Source: AAA044-D11 sp965268555 (GTDB taxonomy: Bacteria > Actinomycetota > Actinomycetes > Nanopelagicales > Nanopelagicaceae). Taken from it: a stretch of 64,000 bases of DNA. Both the position numbers and the translations under genes were made by a program. The stretch spans positions 1 through 64,000 of the forward strand of contig OZ254174.1 in the NCBI GenBank assembly GCA_965268555.1. Reading direction: 5' to 3'. How positions within the stretch are numbered: position 1 is the first letter of the stretch; each line of letters begins with the position of its first letter. The notes under the pieces were generated by a model. That model had not been told where the DNA came from and searched no databases. It saw nothing but the letters and a program-made list of their open reading frames with translations. Shown piece after piece: positions 54,380 to 62,805 of this stretch.

Positions 54380-54457
54380 TAATAGGTGAGGTATCCTAAT
54401 TCCGCTAGTGGAATTCAGCCATTGGTTTTAGGGGTTTTGGGAGTTAGGGTTAGGCAT

Positions 54458-55234
54458 ATGAATACCGATCGCTTCAAGGGCAAGAGCATTTTGATAACTG
54501 GCGGGGCTGGCGGACTCGGCAGCCAAATCGCCAGAAGCGTTGTTGCACAAGGTGGAAAAGTCGGAATTCTGGATACAAACGCGAGTGCAATTGCCGCCCT
54601 TGTTAGTGAATTAAATTCGGCTGGCAAAGTCGCTGCAGGTGAAATCGTAGATGTCAGAGATGCTAAATCTGTAGATACGGCAATCAACTCGTTAGCAAAA
54701 TCTCTTGGAAGTGTTGATGTATTAATCGCTGCAGCCGGCGGATCACTCGGTACACCTCGAGATCTTGATGATATTTCAGAAGCAGATTTTGATTTGGTAA
54801 TGGATGTAAATGTAAAAGGAACTTTTAATTGTGCCCGATCCGTAATTCCGCATATGAAGAAATCTGGCGGCGGTTCAATTGTTACATTCTCTTCAATCGG
54901 CGGTCGAAGCGCTAGCCCGGTAACTGGAGTGCCATACGCAACTGCTAAAGCTGCAATTCTTGGGCTAACTCGCAGACTTGCAAAAGAAGTTGGCGAATTC
55001 AATATTCGAGTAAATGCAATTGCACCAGGGCTATTTTTAACAGATCGCCTTGAAGGAATGTTTAACGAGATGTCTAAATCAGATCAATCTGAAGTTATCA
55101 ACGCAATTCCTCTTGGAAGAATGCCTAAATTGCAAGAGTGTGTAGACCCAGTTTTGTTTTTAGCTAGCGATGAGTCCTCATATATAACCGGAACCGTTTT
55201 AGATGTTAACGGTGGCCGGTTGATGCCCAACTAA
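54458..55234 (+). CDS. Short-chain dehydrogenase/reductase (3-oxoacyl-ACP reductase-like)
   Basis: A 258-residue SDR with the cofactor motif TGGAGGLG (14-21), the NAG-equivalent AAAGG, the active-site Ser in FSSIGG and the YATAK catalytic Tyr/Lys pair. Glycine spacing and the DTNASA stretch after the second strand suggest NAD+ rather than NADP+. Start at ATG 54458 after TAGGG; a longer frame from 54386 adds non-homologous residues and overlaps the palindrome region. It likely oxidises a hydroxyacyl-CoA or alicyclic hydroxyl group in the ring-degradation pathway. The dioxygenase gene starts 17 bases later in the same operon. Confidence 0.85.
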   Translation: MNTDRFKGKSILITGGAGGLGSQIARSVVAQGGKVGILDTNASAIAALVSELNSAGKVAAGEIVDVRDAKSVDTAINSLAKSLGSVDVLIAAAGGSLGTPRDLDDISEADFDLVMDVNVKGTFNCARSVIPHMKKSGGGSIVTFSSIGGRSASPVTGVPYATAKAAILGLTRRLAKEVGEFNIRVNAIAPGLFLTDRLEGMFNEMSKSDQSEVINAIPLGRMPKLQECVDPVLFLASDESSYITGTVLDVNGGRLMPN

Positions 55235-55251
55235 GAAGAGCGGAGAATAAA

Positions 55252-55962
55252 ATGGCTTACGGTCCAGATCAAATTCTAGAAGGCGCGGGCAATACGGATT
55301 ACGAGCGCTATATCCGCACCAGTGAATTATTAAGTTTGCAAAAAAGCCCAGATAATTGGAAGCATCGCGATGAACTCTTATTTCAAGTAGTACATCAATC
55401 TTCTGAACTTTGGCTAAAGCACTGCACCGCCGAAGCCATTCAAGCAGTTGAGTATTTGAAGAAAGATGAAATTCGCCCAGCACTTCGCTTATTTCCACGA
55501 ATGATGTTGGCCATTAAATATTGTCACGATGCGCTAGATATGTTGGAACAGATGTCTCCTTGGGATTACCAACAAGTGCGTCGCGCCCTCGGACATGGCT
55601 CTGGCTTCGACTCACCTGGAATGAATTCAATACGTAAAGCCATACCTGGGCTAGGCGTCGAGTTCAAGCGATTGCTTGCGAAAGAGAATTTAGATTTAGT
55701 CCAACTCTTTGTTCGCCATACTGAGTTTGAAGATATTTACTTACTTGCAGAAGCTCTTGTCGAACTTGATGAACGGATGTATTTATGGCGCCATCGCCAC
55801 TTCAAAGTAGTTGAAAGAAGTATTGGGCTAAAAGTTTCTGGCACTCAAGGAACTCCAGTAGAAATTCTTGCCAGATTGAATAGCTTCACATTTTTCCCAG
55901 AACTCTGGGATGCGCGCACAGATCTAACGAACTATGCGATTGCTGAAGAGGGCGAGAATTAA
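55252..55962 (+). CDS. kynA: Tryptophan 2,3-dioxygenase family protein
   Basis: Heme enzyme family that opens the indole ring of tryptophan to N-formylkynurenine. Family landmarks are present: H48 in VVHQSSELWLK (active-site His), GSGFDS (117-121), the heme-ligand histidine H183 in WRHRH, and FFPELWDART (214-223). At 236 residues it is shorter than typical TDO (about 270-300). The substrate-covering loop, usually GTGG(S/T)xG, reads SGTQGTP (196-202), so activity on L-Trp is not certain. It starts 17 bases after the SDR with GAGCGGAG upstream and ends with a 4-base overlap with the convergent MenB/BadI-like gene. Confidence 0.87.
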   Translation: MAYGPDQILEGAGNTDYERYIRTSELLSLQKSPDNWKHRDELLFQVVHQSSELWLKHCTAEAIQAVEYLKKDEIRPALRLFPRMMLAIKYCHDALDMLEQMSPWDYQQVRRALGHGSGFDSPGMNSIRKAIPGLGVEFKRLLAKENLDLVQLFVRHTEFEDIYLLAEALVELDERMYLWRHRHFKVVERSIGLKVSGTQGTPVEILARLNSFTFFPELWDARTDLTNYAIAEEGEN

Positions 55963-56762
55963 TTCTTTCTAAATTTTGAATAATCAGGTGCACGCTTCTC
56001 AGTGAAAGCTGCGCCACCTTCTTTTGATTCATCAGTCTTTGTATAAAGATCGAGAACATCAAAAGCAAGTGATTGAATTCCCATAATGTGATCTGAATCG
56101 GCATTGAATGAATGCTTAAGTGCTTTAAGTGCAGTTGGAGACAGCGCTGCAACTTTCTTCGCCCACTCCATTGAAGCTGGCATCAATTGGTCTGGTGCTA
56201 CAACTTTATTTACTAAGCCCCAACGTTCAGCGGTTTCTGGGTCATATTGTTCACACAAGAACCAAATTTCACGTGCGCGCTTTTCACCAACAACTCGCGC
56301 TAAATATGCCGAACCAAATCCAGCATCAAATGAACCAACACGTGGACCAACCTGGCCAAATTTTGCATTTGTAGATGCGATAGAAAGATCGCAGAGAACA
56401 TGTAGAACATGGCCGCCACCAATTGCGAAGCCATTGACTGCTGCGATGACTGGTTTTGGAATTGCTCTAATTAATTTATGGAGTGATTCAATTTCAAACA
56501 TTCCGGTTTCATTTTCACCATAGCCACCGGTTGCTGCGCGTTCTTTTTGATCCCCACCAGTGCAGAATGCTTTTTCGCCGGCGCCAGTAAGGATCACTGC
56601 GCCAACCTCTTGATCAACCCAGGCGTATTTGAAAGCAGCTAGAAGTTCATCAACTGTGCGCCCGCGAAGTGCGTTATAGCGATCAGGTCGATTGATGGTA
56701 ATTATTCCTACGCCAGAATCTGTCGCGTAAGTAATGTCAGTGAAATCTTTGATTGAAATCAT
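55959..56762 (-). CDS. Enoyl-CoA hydratase superfamily ring hydrolase, MenB/BadI-like
   Basis: A 267-residue crotonase-fold protein. It carries the MenB/BadI-specific blocks: AFCTGGDQ, NGFAIGGGHVLHVLCDLS, FGQVGPRVGSFDAGFGSAYL, REIWFLCEQYD, and a C-terminal TDESKEGGAAFTEKRAPD tail. MenB closes the naphthoate ring and BadI hydrolytically opens 2-ketocyclohexane-1-carboxyl-CoA. No other menaquinone genes are in the window, and the neighbours (dearomatising monooxygenase/reductase, thiolase) point to a ring-opening hydrolase acting on an alicyclic beta-keto CoA. Menaquinone synthesis remains an alternative. The thiolase gene lies 9 bases upstream in the same operon. Confidence 0.82.
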   Translation of the reverse strand: MISIKDFTDITYATDSGVGIITINRPDRYNALRGRTVDELLAAFKYAWVDQEVGAVILTGAGEKAFCTGGDQKERAATGGYGENETGMFEIESLHKLIRAIPKPVIAAVNGFAIGGGHVLHVLCDLSIASTNAKFGQVGPRVGSFDAGFGSAYLARVVGEKRAREIWFLCEQYDPETAERWGLVNKVVAPDQLMPASMEWAKKVAALSPTALKALKHSFNADSDHIMGIQSLAFDVLDLYTKTDESKEGGAAFTEKRAPDYSKFRKN

Positions 56763-56771
56763 AAGCGAACT

Positions 56772-57953
56772 TTACCCTTTCACTTCTACAACTATGGCAA
56801 CACCTAAACCAACACCAATGCATGCAGCAGCAATACCGATTCCGCCACCTTGGCGCTTTAATTCCCGCGCACAATCAACCACAACTCGTGACGCCGATGC
56901 CCCAACTGGGTGGCCGATAGCAATAGACCCACCATTGATATTAACTTTGGCGACATCAATCTCTGGAATTTCATGCAGGACCGTAAGCACCATAGATGCG
57001 AAAGCTTCATTGATTTCCCAAACCTTTATATCTTTTAGGTTTTTACCAGTCCGGGCCAATACTTTGTGAATGGCAGATACTGGTGCGAGCGAGAATTCAT
57101 TTGGAGTTGTTGCGGTTACTTGTGCTCCAAGAATTCGCCCAACGCCTTCCAAACCTAAGTTATCTACACCGGCGCGATCGGTAATCAACATTGCAACACT
57201 GCCATCATTTAGTGGCGAGGAATTCCCTGCTGTTCCTGCGCCATTTTCTGAGAAGACAGACGGCAGCGCAGCTAATTTTTCTAAAGTTCCATCGCTTCGA
57301 ATTGATTCATCTCGCGTTACTTCACCGAATGGAGTTACAAATCCGGCATGCAAATTTTTCTCCCAAGCAGCAGCAGCTAATTGATGTGAACGATGTGACC
57401 ACTCATCTTGTGCTTTTCGTGAAATATTAAGTCGTTCTGCAACTTCTTCAGAGCAACGCCCCAAACTCTGCGTCCATTGATCTGGAAAGAGTGGATTTGT
57501 CATTCGCCAACCAACAGTAGATTGGTGGTAAGTCGGATTGGTTGGTTCTTCTTTACTAGTGCGTTCAACAATCCAAGGCGCCCGGCTCATAACTTCAACG
57601 CCACCAGCAATTATGAAATCACTATCGCCACTTCGAATTGCGCGCGAAGCTTGAATGATTGCTTCAGCGCCAGAGCCGCATAATCTATTTATAGTCACAC
57701 CGGGAATTGTTTGCGGAAACCCAGCAAGCAGTGCGCCCATGCGTGCAACATTTCGATTGTCTTCGCCAGCGCCATTTGAATCACCAATCATCACATCATC
57801 AACACGAGTTAAATCAAGAGCTGGGATTTTTTTCGCTAAGGATGCAAGTGTGAAACCAAGCAGATCATCTGGGCGAACCTTTGATAAACCACCGAAATAT
57901 CGGCCAAAGGGCGTCCGAACAGCTTCGGCAATGATTACTTCCCTCTGGTTCAT
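56772..57953 (-). CDS. Acetyl-CoA C-acyltransferase (beta-ketoadipyl-CoA-thiolase-like)
   Basis: A 393-residue thiolase with all catalytic residues: Cys92 (NRLCGSGAEAI), His348 (GHPVGAS) and Cys378 (CIGVGLG). The GGVEVMSRAPW segment is common in degradative thiolases such as PcaF/PaaJ. It would cleave the 3-oxoacyl-CoA formed after ring opening to acetyl-CoA and a shortened acyl-CoA. First gene of the thiolase/BadI-like operon, divergent from the SDR-Rid-ACD operon across 75 bases that contain an inverted repeat. Confidence 0.92.
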   Translation of the reverse strand: MNQREVIIAEAVRTPFGRYFGGLSKVRPDDLLGFTLASLAKKIPALDLTRVDDVMIGDSNGAGEDNRNVARMGALLAGFPQTIPGVTINRLCGSGAEAIIQASRAIRSGDSDFIIAGGVEVMSRAPWIVERTSKEEPTNPTYHQSTVGWRMTNPLFPDQWTQSLGRCSEEVAERLNISRKAQDEWSHRSHQLAAAAWEKNLHAGFVTPFGEVTRDESIRSDGTLEKLAALPSVFSENGAGTAGNSSPLNDGSVAMLITDRAGVDNLGLEGVGRILGAQVTATTPNEFSLAPVSAIHKVLARTGKNLKDIKVWEINEAFASMVLTVLHEIPEIDVAKVNINGGSIAIGHPVGASASRVVVDCARELKRQGGGIGIAAACIGVGLGVAIVVEVKG

Positions 57954-57956
57954 ATG

Positions 57957-57986
57957 TCGTATTATTGCCTATCGGAAGAAATACGA
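57957..57986. promoter_or_regulatory. Inverted repeat between thiolase and SDR operons
   Basis: TCGTATT (57957-57963) and AATACGA (57980-57986) are exact 7-base inverted arms separated by 16 bases, in the only intergenic gap between two divergent catabolic operons. It does not match the TTGACGACCGTCAA element, so it may be the operator of a different regulator. Arm spacing of about two helical turns (23 bases centre to centre) suits a dimeric repressor. Confidence 0.5.
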
Positions 57987-58028
57987 AAGCCCCATTTCAC
58001 GACTGATTTGCAAATGAACGGAGAATTC

Positions 58029-58778
58029 ATGAGTAACTCCCCGCTCCGAGTTCTAGTCACAGGTGCGAGTCGTGGCATCGGGGAAGAAATCGCAATTCAA
58101 TTATTAGATGCAGGCCACAACGTTGCGCTAACCGCCCGTACCGCAAGTGATTTAACGGCAATTGTTGCGGGCAGAACAAATAAGAACTTAGTTATTCCAG
58201 CAGATGTAACAGATCCAACTAGCGCCGAATCTGCAATCTCTAAAATTGTTTCTGCATGGGGCGGAATCGACGTTTTGATTTTAAATGCTGGCGATGGAAG
58301 TGCGGCGCCAATTGAGAAAACCACAGATGCAATCTGGAACCACTCAATTGCAATCAATTTAACTGCGCCATTCCAATATTTACGAGCTGCGGTACCTGCA
58401 ATGAAAGAAGCTAAATTTGGCCGCGTCATTGTTATCGCAAGTACAGCGGGCTTAGAAGGCGAAGCAAACGTTTCGGCATACACCGCCGCAAAGCATGGTG
58501 TTGTTGGGTTGGTTAAATCCGCAGCCGCTGAATTAGCAAAGCATGGAATAACCGTGAATGCAGTCTGCCCAAGTTATGTAGACACTCCAATGACTAAGCG
58601 TTCTCTCGAAGCAGCTGCTGCAAGAACAGGAAAAGATTTCAACGAGGTTAAAGCGGCGCTAGAAGCAAAACTTCCGGGTGGAAGATTCTTAACACCGAAA
58701 GAAGTTGCATCGGCAGCAATTGCATTTATTGATCTACCGAATACAACTGGCCAAGCAGAAGCTCTTAAAGGAGAGTAA
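58029..58778 (+). CDS. Short-chain dehydrogenase/reductase, hydroxyacyl-CoA-dehydrogenase-like
   Basis: A 249-residue SDR with TGASRGIGEEIA, LILNAGDG, the active Ser in ASTAG and the YTAAKHG Tyr/Lys pair. It starts at ATG 58029 behind GGAG (58020-58023); upstream in-frame codons to 57954 would include the inverted repeat and are not conserved. First gene of a tightly packed operon (SDR, Rid, ADP-forming ligase, AMP ligase, acyl-CoA mutase), so it probably oxidises a hydroxyacyl-CoA there. Confidence 0.86.
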   Translation: MSNSPLRVLVTGASRGIGEEIAIQLLDAGHNVALTARTASDLTAIVAGRTNKNLVIPADVTDPTSAESAISKIVSAWGGIDVLILNAGDGSAAPIEKTTDAIWNHSIAINLTAPFQYLRAAVPAMKEAKFGRVIVIASTAGLEGEANVSAYTAAKHGVVGLVKSAAAELAKHGITVNAVCPSYVDTPMTKRSLEAAAARTGKDFNEVKAALEAKLPGGRFLTPKEVASAAIAFIDLPNTTGQAEALKGE

Positions 58779-58781
58779 AAA

Positions 58782-59177
58782 ATGGTTGCAAAGAAGATAA
58801 ACCCAGAGAGCCTTGCTCCAGCAATAGGTTTTTCACATGCGGTCGTAGTTAACGGCGGCACATTAGTGTTTCTTGCTGGCCAAACTGCGCTAAACAAAGA
58901 AGGCGTAATTGAAGGAAACGGAATTGTCGAACAATTCGAGAAAGTTATTACTAATCTCTTGACTGCGTTAAAAGAGTCTGGTGGGACTGCAGATAATTTA
59001 GTGAAGTTAAATATTTACGCTGTAGATCCAGCCGATTACCGCGCTAACTCACGTGAAATAGGCAAAATTTGGCAGCGCTTAATTGGAAAGAATTTTCCAG
59101 CAATGACCCTTGTTGGCGTAACAAGACTTTGGGACGAAGCGGCGCTATTAGAAATTGAGGGAGTAGCAAACCTTTGA
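58782..59177 (+). CDS. RidA/YjgF-family protein without the catalytic arginine
   Basis: A 131-residue Rid-fold protein. RidA proteins deaminate reactive enamines and imines using a conserved Arg (Arg105 in E. coli, in the PARS motif). Here the equivalent segment is FPAMTLVGVTRL, so that Arg is Met108. This places it in a Rid subfamily lacking archetypal imine deaminase chemistry; 2-aminomuconate deaminase-like or ring-hydrolysing roles in aromatic pathways are possible. GGAG precedes the ATG at 58782. The next gene's TTG overlaps its stop. Confidence 0.85.
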   Translation: MVAKKINPESLAPAIGFSHAVVVNGGTLVFLAGQTALNKEGVIEGNGIVEQFEKVITNLLTALKESGGTADNLVKLNIYAVDPADYRANSREIGKIWQRLIGKNFPAMTLVGVTRLWDEAALLEIEGVANL

Positions 59178-61246
59178 GCAATTCGATCTCTGCACTTTGG
59201 TCGGCTAAATCAGTAGCAATTATCGGAGCCACTGAGCGCTCTGGCGCAATGGGTCGATTGCCATTGGAGTATCTGCAGAAGTATGGCTTTGCCGGCGATA
59301 TTTATCCGGTAAACCCCAAAGGCGGCGCAATTTTAGGACTGCCGGCGGTTGCAAATGTAAAAGACATTCCAAATAAAATCGATTTAGCTTTGATTATGGT
59401 TCCAGCAAATTTTGTTAAAGAAGCAGTTCAAGATTGTGCAGATGCAAAAGTTGGAGTCGCAATTGTTATGTCATCAGGATTTGCCGAAGCCGATGCCGCA
59501 GGGGCAATCGCACAAGATGAATTATTAGCGATTGCAAAGAAATCTGGAATGAGATTAGTTGGCCCTAACTGCATTGGTTCTGCAGGCGGTGCAAGTAAAT
59601 TAGCTGCAACTTTCTCGCCAGTCTTCTCTGGCCCAACCACTCCGCTGGAATCTGGAAACATCGCACTAGTCAGTCAATCTGGTGCACTTGGTTACGGAAT
59701 CTATTCACTTGCAGTCGATCGAAACTTGCCAATTGGTTTTGTTGTAACAACTGGAAATGAAGCAGATGTAACTGCGCTTGAAGTTGGTGCCGAATTAGCA
59801 ATAGATAAGAACGTTGATGCAATTTTGATGTATGCCGAATCGCTTGCGGATGTCGAAGCGCTAGGAAAAATTGCATCGACAAAGCCAACGGCTATTTTGA
59901 AATCTGGTCGTTCCGTCGCTGGCGCGCAGGCAGCAGCATCACATACTGGTGCACTTGCAACCGAGGATCGCGTAATCGATGCTGCAATTCATGCAAGTGG
60001 CGCAGTTCGAGTCGATGACGTTGAACATCTATTGGATGCTGGAAGTATTTTTGCAAGTAAAACTTCAATGGCTGGAAATCGTGTAGCAATTATTACGACC
60101 TCTGGCGGAAGTGGAATTCTTGGCACAGATGCCCTTGAAAAATATGGACTTATCCTTGCAAAGCTTTCACCAAAAACCACAGCTGCGCTCGACGAGATTG
60201 TTCCAAGCTATGGAAATACGGCAAATCCAGTAGATGTAACGGCGGCAGTTATGTCAGCACCTGATCTCTTTGAAAAGTGTGTTGAAGTGCTTGCTAAAGA
60301 TCCAGAAGTTGATGCAATTGTTGCAACGTTCTGCGTACTTGTGGGCAATGATGTTGAACGTATTGCAAATGCGCTGAGTGCGGTTCGCGGAGTTCGAGAA
60401 ATTCCAGTAGTTGTTGCACGAACTGGTTCCCAATCACTAGCGCCAGAAGCGGATAAATTATTTAAAGCGGCGAAGCTCCCAGTTTTCCCTACGCCGGAAC
60501 GAGCTGTACGCGCACTTCAAATTTTACGTATTGCAACAAAGCCAGCCCACAAAGTTGAGAGAAAACCACTTTGCAAACCGTTAGCCACGCCAAATAATCA
60601 AGCAACCGAGGATCAATTAAAAGCAGCACTTGCATCTGCAGGAGTTCCAGTTCCACTTTCAATAGTTGTAGATAATTTAGAAGATGCAATTGCCGCCGTC
60701 GCAAAAGTTGGTGGACGCTCTGTCATGAAAGCTGTAATTCCGGGCTTACTCCATAAGAGTGAAGCTGGCGGAGTAGCACTAGATATCACTAAGGAAACTG
60801 CAACCGAAACTTTTAATCGGCTTTCACAACTTGGTGCTGACAAAAATAGAGTTTTAGTTGAAACCTTTGTGCCAAAGGGAATAGAAAGTCTTGTCGGGAT
60901 CACTTCAAGTTCACTAGGAAAAGTTTTAACAATTGGTGTTGGTGGAATCTTGACCGAAGTTATTTCAGATGTATCAGTTCGGCTGCTTCCAGTTGATGCA
61001 AACGTTGTCAATGAGATGATCGATGAAACCAGACTTTCACTTCTCTTTTCGGGAGTTCGTGGTGCCAAACCTGCGAACCGTGAAGCATTTGTTGAGACTG
61101 TGCTAAGAATCACCGATGCAGTTATTGATTGGCCTAATGGAAGTGAGTTAGACATTAACCCCTTAACAGTTTTGCCAGACGGTGTTTGGGTGCTTGATAG
61201 CGCTTATTCACCACCAACAGAACTATCTGATCGGAGCGCGCACTAA
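59174..61246 (+). CDS. ADP-forming acyl-CoA synthetase (acetate-CoA ligase family)
   Basis: A 690-residue fusion of the alpha and beta parts of NDP-forming acyl-CoA synthetases. It has an N-terminal CoA-binding domain (SVAIIGATERSGAMGRLPLEY), a succinyl-CoA-ligase-like flavodoxin domain with the phosphorylated His in SHTGALATED, and a C-terminal ATP-grasp domain (about 475-690). It interconverts acyl-CoA + ADP + Pi with acid + CoA + ATP, so it may recover ATP from aryl-acetyl-CoA or short-chain CoA esters. The start is TTG 59174, overlapping the Rid stop by 4 bases. No acetyltransferase (GNAT) domain is fused. Confidence 0.88.
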   Translation: MSNSISALWSAKSVAIIGATERSGAMGRLPLEYLQKYGFAGDIYPVNPKGGAILGLPAVANVKDIPNKIDLALIMVPANFVKEAVQDCADAKVGVAIVMSSGFAEADAAGAIAQDELLAIAKKSGMRLVGPNCIGSAGGASKLAATFSPVFSGPTTPLESGNIALVSQSGALGYGIYSLAVDRNLPIGFVVTTGNEADVTALEVGAELAIDKNVDAILMYAESLADVEALGKIASTKPTAILKSGRSVAGAQAAASHTGALATEDRVIDAAIHASGAVRVDDVEHLLDAGSIFASKTSMAGNRVAIITTSGGSGILGTDALEKYGLILAKLSPKTTAALDEIVPSYGNTANPVDVTAAVMSAPDLFEKCVEVLAKDPEVDAIVATFCVLVGNDVERIANALSAVRGVREIPVVVARTGSQSLAPEADKLFKAAKLPVFPTPERAVRALQILRIATKPAHKVERKPLCKPLATPNNQATEDQLKAALASAGVPVPLSIVVDNLEDAIAAVAKVGGRSVMKAVIPGLLHKSEAGGVALDITKETATETFNRLSQLGADKNRVLVETFVPKGIESLVGITSSSLGKVLTIGVGGILTEVISDVSVRLLPVDANVVNEMIDETRLSLLFSGVRGAKPANREAFVETVLRITDAVIDWPNGSELDINPLTVLPDGVWVLDSAYSPPTELSDRSAH

Positions 61247-62805
61247 TGGATGTCGGAACACTTGTAGCGAGATCAACTCGAAAATATCGCGATCGGATTG
61301 CGGTTGAGAGCTCTGAAGGCGCAATGACATTCGGTGAGATTGGTTCTCGCATTTTCCAGTTGGCCCGTGCTCTCAAAGCACTTGGGCTTCAAACTGGCGA
61401 TCGTGTTTTAGATTTACAATCTAATCAGCGCACATATATCGAAACAGATTTAGGAATTAGCACTGCAGGGCTATGTCGAGTCGCCCTTAACTACCGCTTG
61501 CATCCAAATGATTGGGTGAGAATTACCAACGATAGTGGCGCCAAAGTCTTAATCATGGATGCAAAGTTCTGGGATGAATCAGCGCCAGTCCGGGAATTAG
61601 TTGATCACGTGATTTTGATTCATGGCGAGCACGATGGAACAACACCTTATGAAGCTTTCTTAGCAAAGCAAGAGTCACATGCATTTTCGACAGCAATAGA
61701 TCCAGACAGCCTGGTTTCACTTAACTATTCCTCTGGAACAACTGGAAATCCAAAGGGCGCGATTAGAACTCATAGAAATCGCACTGCAAGTTTAAATAAT
61801 ATTGTTTCAGATATTTTAGGGCGAATTCCAAATGAAACTGATTGCTGGGTTCATGCTGGTCCAGTTACACATACCAGTGGGCTATTTGTACTTCCATATT
61901 TTGCTTTTGGCGCCAAGCAAATAGTTTTAGCCAAGTACGATCCTGAAGAATTTATTGATGTAATTCAAAATCGTGGCGGAAATGCAACTGCGCTAGTTCC
62001 AACTATGGTTGCAAGACTTTTAGCTGTTGATGGAATCACCAAAGAGAAGATGGCGAATTTGCGCATGCTTGGTTATGCCGGAGCACCAATGCCGCCTGAC
62101 CAAATTAAACAATGTCACGAACGAATCACAACAAAGATGGTTCAGTACTACGGACTAGTGGAAGCGATTCCACCAGTAACGGTTCTGAGCGAAGCAGATC
62201 ATGCACTTGGTCTTTCAGAAAATCCAGAATTATTAACCAGTGCAGGCAATCCATGCGTTGGCGTAGAAATTCTCATCGTCGATGAAAACGGCAAAGAAGT
62301 TCCAGTCGGCGAAATTGGTGAAGTTATAACCAGAGGCGATCACGTTATGCGCGGTTATTACGGGGCTGCCGGCCAGGATGCAACAGTCACAAAAGCAGTT
62401 CGAGATGGCTGGTTGCACACTGGAGATCTTGGTCGAATTGATATTGATAATCGCCTTTACCTAGTTGATCGCAAAGGCGACATGATTATTAGCGGTGGTT
62501 ACAACATTTATCCACGCGAAATTGAAGATGTAATTGCTGAAATCCCTGAGGTTTTAGAGGTTGCGGTTATGGGAATACATGATGTGGAATGGGGCCAGCG
62601 CGTAACTGCGATGGTGACACTTGTCCCGAACTCAACTGTTGATCACGCAGAACTAACTACTCGTATTCTTGAACACTGTAAATCTAGAATGGCTTCTTAC
62701 AAGAAACCTAAAGATCTGCGCATAGTTGCCGAATTCCCACTGAATTCAACTGGCAAGATTGCAAAGAAAGTTTTGAAACAACAACTTGAGGCTGAAGGAA
62801 AGTAA
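61246..62805 (+). CDS. AMP-forming acyl/aryl-CoA ligase
   Basis: A 519-residue ANL-superfamily ligase with the P-loop YSSGTTGNPKGAIRTHRN, the A5-type YGLVEAIPP, DGWLHTGDLGRID, KGDMIISGGYNIYPREIE and the catalytic Lys in NSTGKIAKKVLK near the C-terminus. It activates a carboxylic acid to the CoA ester. Context allows anthranilate, another aromatic acid, or a branched hydroxyacid that feeds the mutase directly downstream. Start overlaps the previous stop by one base (TAATG); the mutase ATG comes at the very next base after its TAA. Confidence 0.9.
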   Translation: MDVGTLVARSTRKYRDRIAVESSEGAMTFGEIGSRIFQLARALKALGLQTGDRVLDLQSNQRTYIETDLGISTAGLCRVALNYRLHPNDWVRITNDSGAKVLIMDAKFWDESAPVRELVDHVILIHGEHDGTTPYEAFLAKQESHAFSTAIDPDSLVSLNYSSGTTGNPKGAIRTHRNRTASLNNIVSDILGRIPNETDCWVHAGPVTHTSGLFVLPYFAFGAKQIVLAKYDPEEFIDVIQNRGGNATALVPTMVARLLAVDGITKEKMANLRMLGYAGAPMPPDQIKQCHERITTKMVQYYGLVEAIPPVTVLSEADHALGLSENPELLTSAGNPCVGVEILIVDENGKEVPVGEIGEVITRGDHVMRGYYGAAGQDATVTKAVRDGWLHTGDLGRIDIDNRLYLVDRKGDMIISGGYNIYPREIEDVIAEIPEVLEVAVMGIHDVEWGQRVTAMVTLVPNSTVDHAELTTRILEHCKSRMASYKKPKDLRIVAEFPLNSTGKIAKKVLKQQLEAEGK

